Assembly: GCA_937890835.1 (NCBI GenBank)
Contig: CALADF010000001.1
Coordinates: 134,953-198,952 of the forward strand
Reading direction: 5' to 3'
Source of the DNA: an uncultured bacterium
GTDB taxonomy: Bacteria; Actinomycetota; Coriobacteriia; Coriobacteriales; Eggerthellaceae
DNA: 64,000 bases
Shown: positions 26,171 through 34,443 of the stretch, piece by piece
Layout of the letters: each line of letters starts with the position of its first letter
How positions within the stretch are numbered: position 1 is the stretch's first letter
Program-made: the position numbers and the translations under genes
Notes under the pieces: model-generated
What the model was told of the DNA's origin: nothing
Seen by the model: only the letters and a program-made list of their open reading frames with translations
Database searches by the model: none

Positions 26171-27002
26171 CTTCGGGTTCGAGGCCGAGCGCATCATGGC
26201 TCAGGCGAACTCGCAGATCAGCCGACATTTGAAGATTGCGCGCTATCGCAGCGCGTACGTCGATGCCGTCATTAGCACGTGCGCTCCTCGTAGCGACATG
26301 GCCGCTTATCTGCTCGCCCACACCAACGCGTTCTACATCAGGCGCGACGACACGCCGCGCAAAGGACCCGACAAGGACAAGCCCTTCATCGTCTGCGAGG
26401 TGTGCGTCGACGATGCCATGACGAAATCCGAGCTCAACATGCGTCAGGAGCTGCTCAAGCTCGCCCTGGCTGCCGAGGAGATCCATTTCGACGAGTTCCG
26501 CATCATCACGGCGAAGGGCGGCATGAGGAGCCGGCATCCGTTTCTCGAGGTTGCGGAGCGGGTGAGCCGAGGGACGTACCGTACGGGTGAGACCCTCGCG
26601 CTTTCACGCGAGGGCGTTCGCGAGACGTTTCGCTCGGGAAACAGGCGCGATAAGATCTGCGACCTCGAAAACGTGAAACGCTCCCTCATATTGGTGTTCG
26701 AGGAGTCTGCCGACGCGGTTCTCGACGCGGTTCGCGCCGCTGACGTCGTCGCGTTCGCGCCGACCGACGCCGTGCAGGTTCTCCGGACGAGCAAGGTCGC
26801 TTTCTGCCTTCATCTTTACGTGGAAGGCGAAGGGGCTCGCGCTCTTATCATGGCGCATGCGCCGCATATCCTCTCCCATGCTCGCGAGCTGGGGCTGAAC
26901 GCGCGTTCGCTGCGCGTGCACGAGCCCGAGCCCGCCATGGCGGGCCATCGGGCGTTTCCCCGTTGCGGAACGCCCGAGCTCTACTTCGCGGCATCGGGGT
27001 AG
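26163..27002 (+). CDS. Unknown protein with DUF721/DciA-like segment
   Basis: This 279-residue soluble protein overlaps the end of the phosphatase gene by eight bases (ATGCGTAG), so it is translationally coupled to it. Residues about 75-115 (CEVCVDDAMTKSELNMRQEL, then EIHFDEFRIIT) resemble the core of DUF721/DciA proteins, in which a strand is followed by SEL and a helix ending in an I-x-F strand. The rest, including a second alpha/beta region after residue 165, is not recognised. There is no membrane segment. The DciA link is tentative. Confidence 0.55.
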   Translation: MRSFGFEAERIMAQANSQISRHLKIARYRSAYVDAVISTCAPRSDMAAYLLAHTNAFYIRRDDTPRKGPDKDKPFIVCEVCVDDAMTKSELNMRQELLKLALAAEEIHFDEFRIITAKGGMRSRHPFLEVAERVSRGTYRTGETLALSREGVRETFRSGNRRDKICDLENVKRSLILVFEESADAVLDAVRAADVVAFAPTDAVQVLRTSKVAFCLHLYVEGEGARALIMAHAPHILSHARELGLNARSLRVHEPEPAMAGHRAFPRCGTPELYFAASG

Positions 27003-27008
27003 AGGAGC

Positions 27009-27032
27009 CGCGGCATCGGATCGGATGCCGCG
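27009..27032. repeat. Hairpin between convergent genes
   Basis: CGCGGCATC (27009-27017) and GATGCCGCG (27024-27032) form a 9-bp stem between two convergent genes. There is no T run; it may be a weak shared terminator. Confidence 0.45.
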
Positions 27033-27049
27033 TGCGTGGGGTTGACCCG

Positions 27050-28324
27050 CTAGGCGACGGGGAAACGGATGATCAGATAGACGGCCGATATGGCTATCGT
27101 GACGAGCATGATGGGGAAGCCGACCTTCATAAACGATACGAAGGTGATCTCGTGTCCTTGCTTCTTGGCGATGTCGGAGAGCACCACGTTCGCGCTCGCG
27201 CCGATGAGCGTTCCGTTGCCGCCGAGGCAGGCGCCTAGTGACACGGCCCACCACAGCGGGGTGACGTCCATGCCCGATGCTTCCATAGTGAGCAGAATCG
27301 GTATCATGGTGGCGACGAAGGGGATGTTGTCGAGGAAGCTCGAGATGACTGCGGAGCCGACGAGCAGGACGAGCATCATCACGAAGACGTTTCCGCCCGT
27401 TACGTTGATGAGGGCGTGCGCGAGCATCTCGATGACGCCTGTCTCCGCCATCGCGCCCACGATGACGAACAACCCCGCGAAAAAGGTGAGGGTCGTCCAT
27501 TCGATATCGAGAAGAGCGCGCTCGATGTTCTCGCGCGATACCACGAGGATGACGCCGGCCGCCGTCATGGCGACGACGCTCGACTCGATGCCCAGTGCGC
27601 CGTGAAGCATGAATCCGAGGACGACCAGGATGATCATCGCGACGCTGATCTTGAGAAGGCGCGGGTTCTTGATGTAGTCGGCTTCGACGAGTTCCATGAT
27701 TCGAGCACGTTTCTCCTCGCCGACGTTCATCTTGCGCCCGAACATGAGATAGAAGATGCCGATGACGACCGCGATGATGACGACGACCACGGGCGCGTCG
27801 TATAAGATGAAGTCGAAGAAGGTGAACCCCGCCGCTGAACCGATCATGATGTTGGGAGGGTCGCCGATCAGCGTGGCGGTGCCGCCGATGTTGGACGCGA
27901 GGATCTCGGTGAGGAAGAACGGAATGGGGTTCACGTCGAGCAGCTTGCACACCGTGATGGTCATAGGACCGATGAGAAGCACGGTGGTCACGTTGTCGAG
28001 AAACGCCGAGAGCACGGCGGTGAGCAGCACGAACAGAATCATGATCCGCCAAGGATCGCCCTTCGCAACGCGCGCGCATTTCACGGCAAGGTATTCGAAC
28101 AGCCCCGAAAGCTTGACGACGGACACGAACAGCATCATGCCGAACAAGACGCCGAGCGTGTTGAAGTCGATATGCGACATGGCGGCTTCGAAGGGCAGGA
28201 CGTGCAGGATGAGGAGCAGCATGGCGCCGACGATGGCGACGAGGGAGCGATGCATTTTCTCGCTCATGATGAGCGCCATCGCCACTACGAACACTGCCAC
28301 CGAAACGATCTGAGATACGCCCAT
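27050..28324 (-). CDS. ArsB/NhaD-type ion transporter (IT superfamily)
   Basis: This 424-residue membrane protein has about eleven to twelve hydrophobic helices in two similar halves. Each half has a signature loop: GGTATLIGDPPNIMIGS in the first and GGNGTLIGASANVV in the second. These are typical of the ArsB/NhaD/citrate-transporter group, which moves anions or exchanges sodium for protons. No ars genes are nearby, so arsenite export is not supported. ATG at 28324 follows GGGAGTGGGGAA. It lies downstream of the LuxR gene on the same strand but about 290 bases away. Confidence 0.82.
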   Translation of the reverse strand: MGVSQIVSVAVFVVAMALIMSEKMHRSLVAIVGAMLLLILHVLPFEAAMSHIDFNTLGVLFGMMLFVSVVKLSGLFEYLAVKCARVAKGDPWRIMILFVLLTAVLSAFLDNVTTVLLIGPMTITVCKLLDVNPIPFFLTEILASNIGGTATLIGDPPNIMIGSAAGFTFFDFILYDAPVVVVIIAVVIGIFYLMFGRKMNVGEEKRARIMELVEADYIKNPRLLKISVAMIILVVLGFMLHGALGIESSVVAMTAAGVILVVSRENIERALLDIEWTTLTFFAGLFVIVGAMAETGVIEMLAHALINVTGGNVFVMMLVLLVGSAVISSFLDNIPFVATMIPILLTMEASGMDVTPLWWAVSLGACLGGNGTLIGASANVVLSDIAKKQGHEITFVSFMKVGFPIMLVTIAISAVYLIIRFPVA

Positions 28325-28610
28325 TTCCCCACTCCCGATATGCTGCACGCGTCGGTTTAATTCCAAAGCAACGCAGCGTACTATCTCAAATACGGGCGAT
28401 GCTGTCCATGCCGAGCATGGTCATGCGGTTCGGGCGCAGAGGGAGCGCCGATATGCTCCGTGCGCACGCAGGTGCGTCCACGGGCTGGAGAAAGTAGCTC
28501 CTGAACAGGTGAGACAGCAGAATTCATGCCAAGGGGGAGAGCAAGCGCGGGGCGCGTAACCTCCTCGATGCGTTCCGTTTTCGCAATCGCTTATCGGAAA
28601 AATGAAACGC
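28325..28610. other. Intergenic region
   Basis: No coding frame is supported. The region lies between two minus-strand genes and should hold the promoter of the transporter gene. I see no clear terminator for the LuxR gene. Confidence 0.4.
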
Positions 28611-30062
28611 CTACTTCTTCCAATCCTCGACCGAGTCGATGAGCAGCTGCTGGGAGTTGATGCCCATCTTTCGGTAGATTCGGTAGATATGCGTTTTGAC
28701 GGTCGACGTGCTGATGCATAGCTCCTCTTGGATGTATTTGGCGTTGCGGCCTTTCGCGAGCAGGTAGAACACATCCTTCTCGCGTGGGGAGAGCCCGTAG
28801 CGTTCTCCCACCTCGTCGCATGTCTCTCGAAACGTGAGCGGATCCGGGGTTTCCTCCTCGACGCACTCCTCCTCGGGCACGGTCATGAGGTTTTCGAGCT
28901 GCTCTTTGGCTTCGGAGTCATCCGCCCCGTAGACGGCGAAGGCGATGACGACGAGGCTTGCGAGCACGATGGTCACGAAGAAACCGCTCGTCTCGCTCGT
29001 GGCTATAAGGGGATCGACGGCGAGCATGAGGACCGCCCCGAGCAGAAAACCCGTCCAGAGCGGAATCTGGCGGCCGGAGAACCGTGCGATGGGCTGCAAA
29101 TGGAACTCCGCGTTTTCCACGCAGACCGAGTTCCACGTGATGATGTTCATGAAGGCGAGCGCGTTGTTGATGATGCAGCCGCAAACGATCATGCCCGGCG
29201 CGTCGAACATGGGCATGAGCAGCAGCCCCAGCACGATGATCGGCTGAGTCACGCGCTGCGCGAGGGAATTGTCGAAATCGAACTTCTTCGAAAACCGCGC
29301 GACGGCAACCACGCACAGCGAGCCTATGATGCCGCTTCCGCCGACGAGGACGGCGGCTTCGAAGCTGATCGAGCAGATGCGGAAGGTGATGAAGCCGTAG
29401 ACGATGCCGTGCGTCGCCAAGGAGAGCGCGGCGGGCAGGGTGAGTGGGGCAGGCGGCGTGCAGGCACGACTGAGCTGCTCGACGCGCTCGGGCGGGGTTT
29501 GGGCGAACAGAAGATTGAGCAGGGAGACGGTGGCGACGACGAGCAGAGCCGATAGCATGAGGCTGAGCAGCATCGGCTGCACGCAGGTGGCGATGCAGAA
29601 CAGAACCGTACCCAGCGCGGCTCCCCCGCCGACGGTGAAGCCGGTTCCCTTCGGCGGGATCATGCTGAGATACGAGCACCAAAGCACGCACATGAGCGAA
29701 TTTCCCGCGCCGAACGCAATCCAGGCGATCACGTCGAGTGCGAAAGGCAAGTCGATCACCAGATGCGCAGCCGCCATGGCGGCTGCGGGAAGCGAAAGGG
29801 CGCCGGCGACTATGCTCATCTTCGTTCTCATCGCGAAAATCCGCCCCGCGAACTTGCGGTAGACGATGTAGGAGACGGCTATCGCGGCGATGCCGACCGA
29901 GCGTAAATAGAGCGCTCCCGAGAGGTCCGTGAACGCTAGCAGGGGCAGCACCGGGCTGAACAAACCGATGACGTCCCATCCGATCATGCATCCGAAACCG
30001 ATGCCGGCCAAGGCGTGCATGTAGACGAGGTCTTGCTTTTGCTTTTGGACACTATCTCCCAT
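28611..30062 (-). CDS. Membrane-spanning LuxR-family transcriptional regulator
   Basis: This 483-residue protein has about ten to twelve hydrophobic helices over residues 10-385, an acidic linker, and a C-terminal LuxR-type helix-turn-helix (LSPREKDVFYLLAKGRNAKY, then ISTSTVKTHIYRIYRKMGIN). Regulators with this layout are common in Eggerthellaceae and often lie beside reductase genes. The membrane part may sense a substrate directly. ATG at 30062 is chosen because GGGGGGATC precedes it; ATG 30098 has no good site. It is divergent from the transhydroxylase-like operon, its most likely target. Confidence 0.88.
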   Translation of the reverse strand: MGDSVQKQKQDLVYMHALAGIGFGCMIGWDVIGLFSPVLPLLAFTDLSGALYLRSVGIAAIAVSYIVYRKFAGRIFAMRTKMSIVAGALSLPAAAMAAAHLVIDLPFALDVIAWIAFGAGNSLMCVLWCSYLSMIPPKGTGFTVGGGAALGTVLFCIATCVQPMLLSLMLSALLVVATVSLLNLLFAQTPPERVEQLSRACTPPAPLTLPAALSLATHGIVYGFITFRICSISFEAAVLVGGSGIIGSLCVVAVARFSKKFDFDNSLAQRVTQPIIVLGLLLMPMFDAPGMIVCGCIINNALAFMNIITWNSVCVENAEFHLQPIARFSGRQIPLWTGFLLGAVLMLAVDPLIATSETSGFFVTIVLASLVVIAFAVYGADDSEAKEQLENLMTVPEEECVEEETPDPLTFRETCDEVGERYGLSPREKDVFYLLAKGRNAKYIQEELCISTSTVKTHIYRIYRKMGINSQQLLIDSVEDWKK

Positions 30063-30283
30063 GATCCCCCCGTTGAACTGCGCAAACGCATTTGTCATAC
30101 CGCCGGCATGACAAAATAGATCGTTCCGAACTGATTTTAATCAAACGCGCCCGACACATTTTATTCCAAGGATATCTATTCTCGTCAATAGGCGCTTGCT
30201 TCAGAGAACGCCGTCTTCCGGATGGCGTGCGAGCGTCGATGCGCACACGTATTCAGTGGGTCTTGAAAGAGAAAGGAACGACC

Positions 30284-30499
30284 ATGTGCTTCAGACCGCC
30301 TAGTGTTGACCAAGGAAACGTTAAGTGCCCCAAATGCGGGGCGGAGGTGAGCCCGTTGGCTAGCGAGTGCCCTAATTGCGGCGCCAAGGCCGCCCCGGGT
30401 GTGCCGCCCGTTCCCGGCATGCCGCCCGTGCCGCCCGTCCCCGGCGCACCCGGCGTGCCCAAGGCTCCCGGCGTGCCCAAGGCTCCCGGTCAGAAATAA
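30284..30499 (+). CDS. Small zinc-ribbon protein with Pro/Gly-rich tail
   Basis: This 71-residue protein has a zinc ribbon (CPKCGAEVSPLASECPNCG, residues about 15-33) followed by a Pro/Gly/Val tail with near-repeats such as PPVPG and GVPKAPG. The tail DNA has a 15-bp tandem repeat near 30458-30490. ATG at 30284 has GAAAGGA upstream. It is the first gene after the regulator promoter and precedes the molybdenum enzyme by 57 bases, so it is probably in that operon. Function is unknown; a chaperone or assembly role for the enzyme is a guess. Confidence 0.75.
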   Translation: MCFRPPSVDQGNVKCPKCGAEVSPLASECPNCGAKAAPGVPPVPGMPPVPPVPGAPGVPKAPGVPKAPGQK

Positions 30500-30556
30500 A
30501 CGCTTCGTGGGGGGATTCGTTGCGTTTCGCATCATAATCGAGGAGAGGAGATTTGC

Positions 30557-33169
30557 GTGGCCAGCAACGTAAAAGGCACGTCCATCGTCAAAGGTCTGGG
30601 CTTTGACAGCTTCGGCCTGGGCGCCAACGCATGCACCGTCGACATCGACGAGGAGCAGGATAAGATCATCCGCATCCGTCCGTTTCACTTCGACGAGCAT
30701 CAGACGCCCGAAGAGTTGAACGCGTGGAAGATCGAGGCTCGCGGCAAGACCTTCGAACCCGGCTTCAAAACGCTCATTTCGCCGCTTTCGCTTTGCTATA
30801 AAAAGCGCGTTTATTCCAAGAACCGCATCCCGTATCCGATGAAGCGCGTCGACTGGGATCCGCATGGCGAGCGCAACCCGCAAAACCGCGGTACGAGCGG
30901 CTACGTCCGCATCAGCTGGGACGAGGCCGCCAACATCGTGGCAGAGGAGATCAAGCGCATCCACGACGAGTATCATCCGAGCGCCATCCTGTGCGAGATC
31001 GACGGGCACGGCGAGACCAAGATCGTCCACGCCGCGCATGGCTGCATCACCAAGCTGCTCGACCTGTGCGGCGGCTTCACCCTTCAGGCTCGCCAGCCCG
31101 ATTCGTGGGAAGGCTGGTACTGGGGCGCTAAGCACATCTGGGGCATGGACCCGCTCGGCCAGCAGAACAAGCAGAACAACTGCATCAAGGACGTCTCGGA
31201 GAACTCAGATGCGGTGCTGTTCTGGGGCTGCGACCCCGAGACGACGCCTCTCGGTTGGGGCGGTTACATGGCGAGCCGTCTGTGCTACTGGTTCACCGAG
31301 ATCGGCGTCAAGCAGATCCACATATCGCCGGATGTGAACTACACCAACGCCGTTCACGCCGACAAGTGGATTCCCGTTCTCCCGAACACCGACGCTGCGC
31401 TTCAACTCGCGATCGCCTACACCTGGATCAAGGAGGGCACCTACGACGAGGAATACCTCGCGACGCATGCCATCGGATTCGAGAACTTCAAGTACTACGT
31501 GATGGGCGGCGAGGACGGTGTGCCGAAGACCCCGAAGTGGGCCGAGAAGATCTGCGGCGTTCCTTCTTACACCATCAAGGCTCTCGCTCGTTACTGGGCC
31601 AAGAGCGCAGTGTCCATCGCTCACTGCAACGGCGGTTCGTTCATCCGCTCTTGCTTCGCTCATGAGCCCGCGCGTCTCGAGGTCGCCCTGCTCGGCATGC
31701 AGGGTCTCGGCAAGCCCGGCGCGAATCAGTTCAAGTTCATGGAGTGGACGCTGTTCGGCATCCCGACGCTTCATCCGCTGCCGCCCTCGACGCATATCCC
31801 GAGCCTCGGCGCGGCGTATCGCGGCTATGTTTCCGGCACCAAGGAGAGCTTCATCCCCAAGACGATGATCCCCGAGGCCATCATGAACCCGCCGGTTCAG
31901 TGGTACGGACATATCGCGGCGGGCTTCCCGCGCGAGGATCAGTTCGACGGCCCCTACACGTTCCCCGCGCCCGGCGGCAGTCGCATTCATATGGTGTGGT
32001 CCGACTCGCCTTGCTGGGAGACCTGCTGGAACGGCGGCTTCAAGATGCAGGACGCGCTGCGTCACGAATCCATCGAATGCGTCGTCGTGCAGCATCCCTG
32101 GATGGAGAACGACACCATGTTCGCCGATATCATCCTTCCCTCGAACACCAAGTTCGAGACCGAGGATATCGGAACCGACTGCGACTCCGGTCAGTGGAAC
32201 GTCGTGTTTTACGAGCGCCAGGCCATCAATCCCATCGGCGAGTCCAAGTCGGATAAGGAGGTCGTCGGCGAGGTCGCCAAGGCGCTTGAGAAGTTCGGCG
32301 GCATCTACGAGGGCATTTTCGACAAGTACATCGGCGGCAAGACCGATGACGAGTGGATTCGCGTGGGCTTCGACACCTCCGGCGTGCCCGAGGACCTTTC
32401 GTTCGAGGAGTTCAAGGAGAAGCAGTACTACGCGTTCCCGACGCGCGAGGACTGGAAGGACATTCCCGCCGGCGTGAGCGAGTTCTACGAGGACCCCGAG
32501 GCTCATCCGCTTCGCACGCCTTCCGGCAAGCTGGAGTACTACTCGACGACGCTCATGCAGTACTTCCCCGAGGACAAGGAGCGCGGTCCGATTCCGCATT
32601 GGATCGACGAGGGCGCGGGGCATCAGGAGCGCCAGTATCTCGAGCGCGGTCGCAAGTACCCGTTCCTGCTCGTGTCCAACCATCCGCATTTCCGCGTGCA
32701 TGCGCAGCATGACGATGTGACGTGGTTCCGCGAGATCGAGACCTGCAAGGTCACTGGTCCCGACGGCTATAAATACGAACCGGTTTGGGTCAACCCGATC
32801 GACGCGGGCAAGCTCGGCCTTGAAACTGGCGACGTGGTGAAGATCTACAACGAGCGCGGCGCGGTCCTCGGCGGCGTCATCGTCACCGAGCGCATCATGC
32901 CGGGCGCGGTTTACCAAGACCACGGCTCCCGTTGCGACACCATCGTCTTGGGCGAGGGCGGTCTCGACCGCGGCGGCGCGAACAACCTCATCGCACCGAC
33001 GGCCACGACCTCCCATCATGCCCACGGTGAGGTCACCAGTGGCTTTTTGGTCAATATCGAGAAGGTCGATGTGTTCGCGCTCGCAAAGCAGTATCCCGAG
33101 GCGTTCGGCCGCGATTACGACCCGTCCTGCGGTCTTGTGGCGACGGCGCGCGTGGTGGAAGGAGAATAA
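30557..33169 (+). CDS. Molybdopterin enzyme, pyrogallol transhydroxylase-like large subunit
   Basis: This 870-residue bis-MGD enzyme lacks an N-terminal Fe-S motif, has no Tat signal, and carries Asp182-Ser183-Trp184 (QPDSWEGW) with His151 (GHGETK) where Pelobacter acidigallici transhydroxylase has Asp174, the Mo ligand Ser175, Trp176 and His144 (known structure, recalled). The length (about 875 in Pelobacter) also fits. That enzyme moves a hydroxyl group between phenols without net redox change. GTG at 30557 is six bases after AGGAGAGGAG. The Fe-S subunit follows after two bases. A related dehydroxylase acting on a different phenol is equally possible. Confidence 0.82.
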   Translation: MASNVKGTSIVKGLGFDSFGLGANACTVDIDEEQDKIIRIRPFHFDEHQTPEELNAWKIEARGKTFEPGFKTLISPLSLCYKKRVYSKNRIPYPMKRVDWDPHGERNPQNRGTSGYVRISWDEAANIVAEEIKRIHDEYHPSAILCEIDGHGETKIVHAAHGCITKLLDLCGGFTLQARQPDSWEGWYWGAKHIWGMDPLGQQNKQNNCIKDVSENSDAVLFWGCDPETTPLGWGGYMASRLCYWFTEIGVKQIHISPDVNYTNAVHADKWIPVLPNTDAALQLAIAYTWIKEGTYDEEYLATHAIGFENFKYYVMGGEDGVPKTPKWAEKICGVPSYTIKALARYWAKSAVSIAHCNGGSFIRSCFAHEPARLEVALLGMQGLGKPGANQFKFMEWTLFGIPTLHPLPPSTHIPSLGAAYRGYVSGTKESFIPKTMIPEAIMNPPVQWYGHIAAGFPREDQFDGPYTFPAPGGSRIHMVWSDSPCWETCWNGGFKMQDALRHESIECVVVQHPWMENDTMFADIILPSNTKFETEDIGTDCDSGQWNVVFYERQAINPIGESKSDKEVVGEVAKALEKFGGIYEGIFDKYIGGKTDDEWIRVGFDTSGVPEDLSFEEFKEKQYYAFPTREDWKDIPAGVSEFYEDPEAHPLRTPSGKLEYYSTTLMQYFPEDKERGPIPHWIDEGAGHQERQYLERGRKYPFLLVSNHPHFRVHAQHDDVTWFREIETCKVTGPDGYKYEPVWVNPIDAGKLGLETGDVVKIYNERGAVLGGVIVTERIMPGAVYQDHGSRCDTIVLGEGGLDRGGANNLIAPTATTSHHAHGEVTSGFLVNIEKVDVFALAKQYPEAFGRDYDPSCGLVATARVVEGE

Positions 33170-33171
33170 CA

Positions 33172-33990
33172 ATGGGCAAGGTATTCGTATTCGACGTCGC
33201 CAAGTGCAACGGTTGCCGTAACTGCCAGATCGCCTGCAAAGATGAGCATGTCGGCAACGACTGGAGCCCCATCTCTTTGCCTCAGCCCGACACCGGGCAT
33301 TTCTGGAACAACCTGAGCGAGCATGTGCGCGGTCAGGTTCCGAAGGTCAAGGTCTGCTATGTCTCGCATCGCTGTCAGCATTGCGGCAACGCAGCGTGCA
33401 TGGCTGCGGCTCCCGAGGCGGTCTATCGCCGCGATGACGGTCTGGTCATCATCGATCCGGTGAAATCCAAGGGCATGCGCGAGCTCGTTGATTCCTGCCC
33501 CTACGGCGCGATCTTCTACAACGAGGAGCTCGACGTGCCGCAGAAGTGCACCGGGTGCGCCCATCTCGTCGACGAGGGCGAACTTCCCCACTGCGTCGAC
33601 GTCTGCCCGCACGGCGCCATCCAGTTCGGCGACGAAGAGGATTTCGCCGAGCAGATCGCCGCTTCCGAGCCGCTCATGCCCGAGCGCGCCGATGCTGATC
33701 AGCCGCGCGTGTACTATCTCAACCTTCCCAAGAGGTTCCTCGCGGGCGTCGTTGTGGACTTTGAAGAGGACGAGGTGGTCATCGGCGCGAAGGTGACGGC
33801 GGAAAACGTCGACAACGGCGATGTTCTGGTCACCGAAACCGACGAGTTCGGCGACTTCTGGTTCCATCAGGTCGCGGCTGCGAACTGGCGCGTGTACGTT
33901 GAGGCGGACGGCTATATGACGCGTGTCATCGAGGCTTCCACGGCCGATGAGGACCGTAACGTCGGCCCGATCGCCATCTACGCAGGCTAA
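33172..33990 (+). CDS. Fe-S subunit of transhydroxylase-like enzyme, with C-terminal Ig/transthyretin-like domain
   Basis: This 272-residue protein has 12 cysteines in cluster-type positions (12, 15, 18, 22, 68, 71, 76, 109, 126, 129, 141, 145), enough for three [4Fe-4S] clusters. The place of a fourth cluster is lost: Ala80-Pro stands where DmsB-type proteins have Cys-Pro. After residue 180 there is a beta-rich domain (VIGAKVTAENVDNGDVLVTE, then WRVYVEADGY) like a carboxypeptidase-regulatory or transthyretin fold. Three clusters plus this domain are exactly what is known for the Pelobacter small subunit. The gene starts two bases after the large subunit stop. Confidence 0.85.
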   Translation: MGKVFVFDVAKCNGCRNCQIACKDEHVGNDWSPISLPQPDTGHFWNNLSEHVRGQVPKVKVCYVSHRCQHCGNAACMAAAPEAVYRRDDGLVIIDPVKSKGMRELVDSCPYGAIFYNEELDVPQKCTGCAHLVDEGELPHCVDVCPHGAIQFGDEEDFAEQIAASEPLMPERADADQPRVYYLNLPKRFLAGVVVDFEEDEVVIGAKVTAENVDNGDVLVTETDEFGDFWFHQVAAANWRVYVEADGYMTRVIEASTADEDRNVGPIAIYAG

Positions 33991-34022
33991 GCCCACCGGC
34001 TCTCGCTGAACCATGCATCATG

Positions 34023-34049
34023 CGGCCCCGTTCGGTTCGAACGGGGCCG
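34023..34049 (+). terminator. Terminator of the transhydroxylase-like operon
   Basis: CGGCCCCGTTC (34023-34033) pairs perfectly with GAACGGGGCCG (34039-34049) over a 5-base loop, followed by TTGTTTAT. Confidence 0.8.
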
Positions 34050-34443
34050 TTGTTTATCCACCCCGAATGCGAGCTTTGCCGCAGCGCCTTCATCTTTCGT
34101 ATCGCCGCTTAGCACAAATCGAATGAAGCGGGTGTGAGATACGCATCAATATCGTGGGGTGGTGCTTTATATACTAGTAAGCGCGCAGGTGAGAACGTAC
34201 GTGCGAGCGCAGTCGTGACGGCAAAGGGGTATGCCGCACGATCGACGATCGACTTTGACGATGCGCATCGCATCTTACCGCGCAGTTGTTCGCTTCTTCT
34301 TTCACGTTCCGATTTTCGAGCACGTCGCGGAGGGTCTTTGGCGAGATCCGCATGGGACGTGGGGGCCGCTTCGGGCGGGGCGGTTCTCGGAACCAGATCG
34401 AGAAAGGGGAGGCGGCGGTATTTTCTATTCATCAGGAGGGATA
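34050..34443. promoter_or_regulatory. Long upstream region of the MFS gene
   Basis: About 390 bases have no supported gene. A TATATACT sequence near 34169-34176 may be a -10 box. The long leader before the transporter start suggests regulation separate from the enzyme operon. Confidence 0.35.

Noticed and set aside
27050..28324. Arsenite efflux pump ArsB
   Set aside because: No arsR, arsC or arsA is nearby, and the signatures are shared by NhaD and anion carriers.
31205..33172. Minus-strand frame of 655 codons opposite the transhydroxylase large subunit
   Set aside because: Antisense shadow of a well-supported gene; composition is dominated by Arg, Leu, Val and Asp from reverse-read codons.
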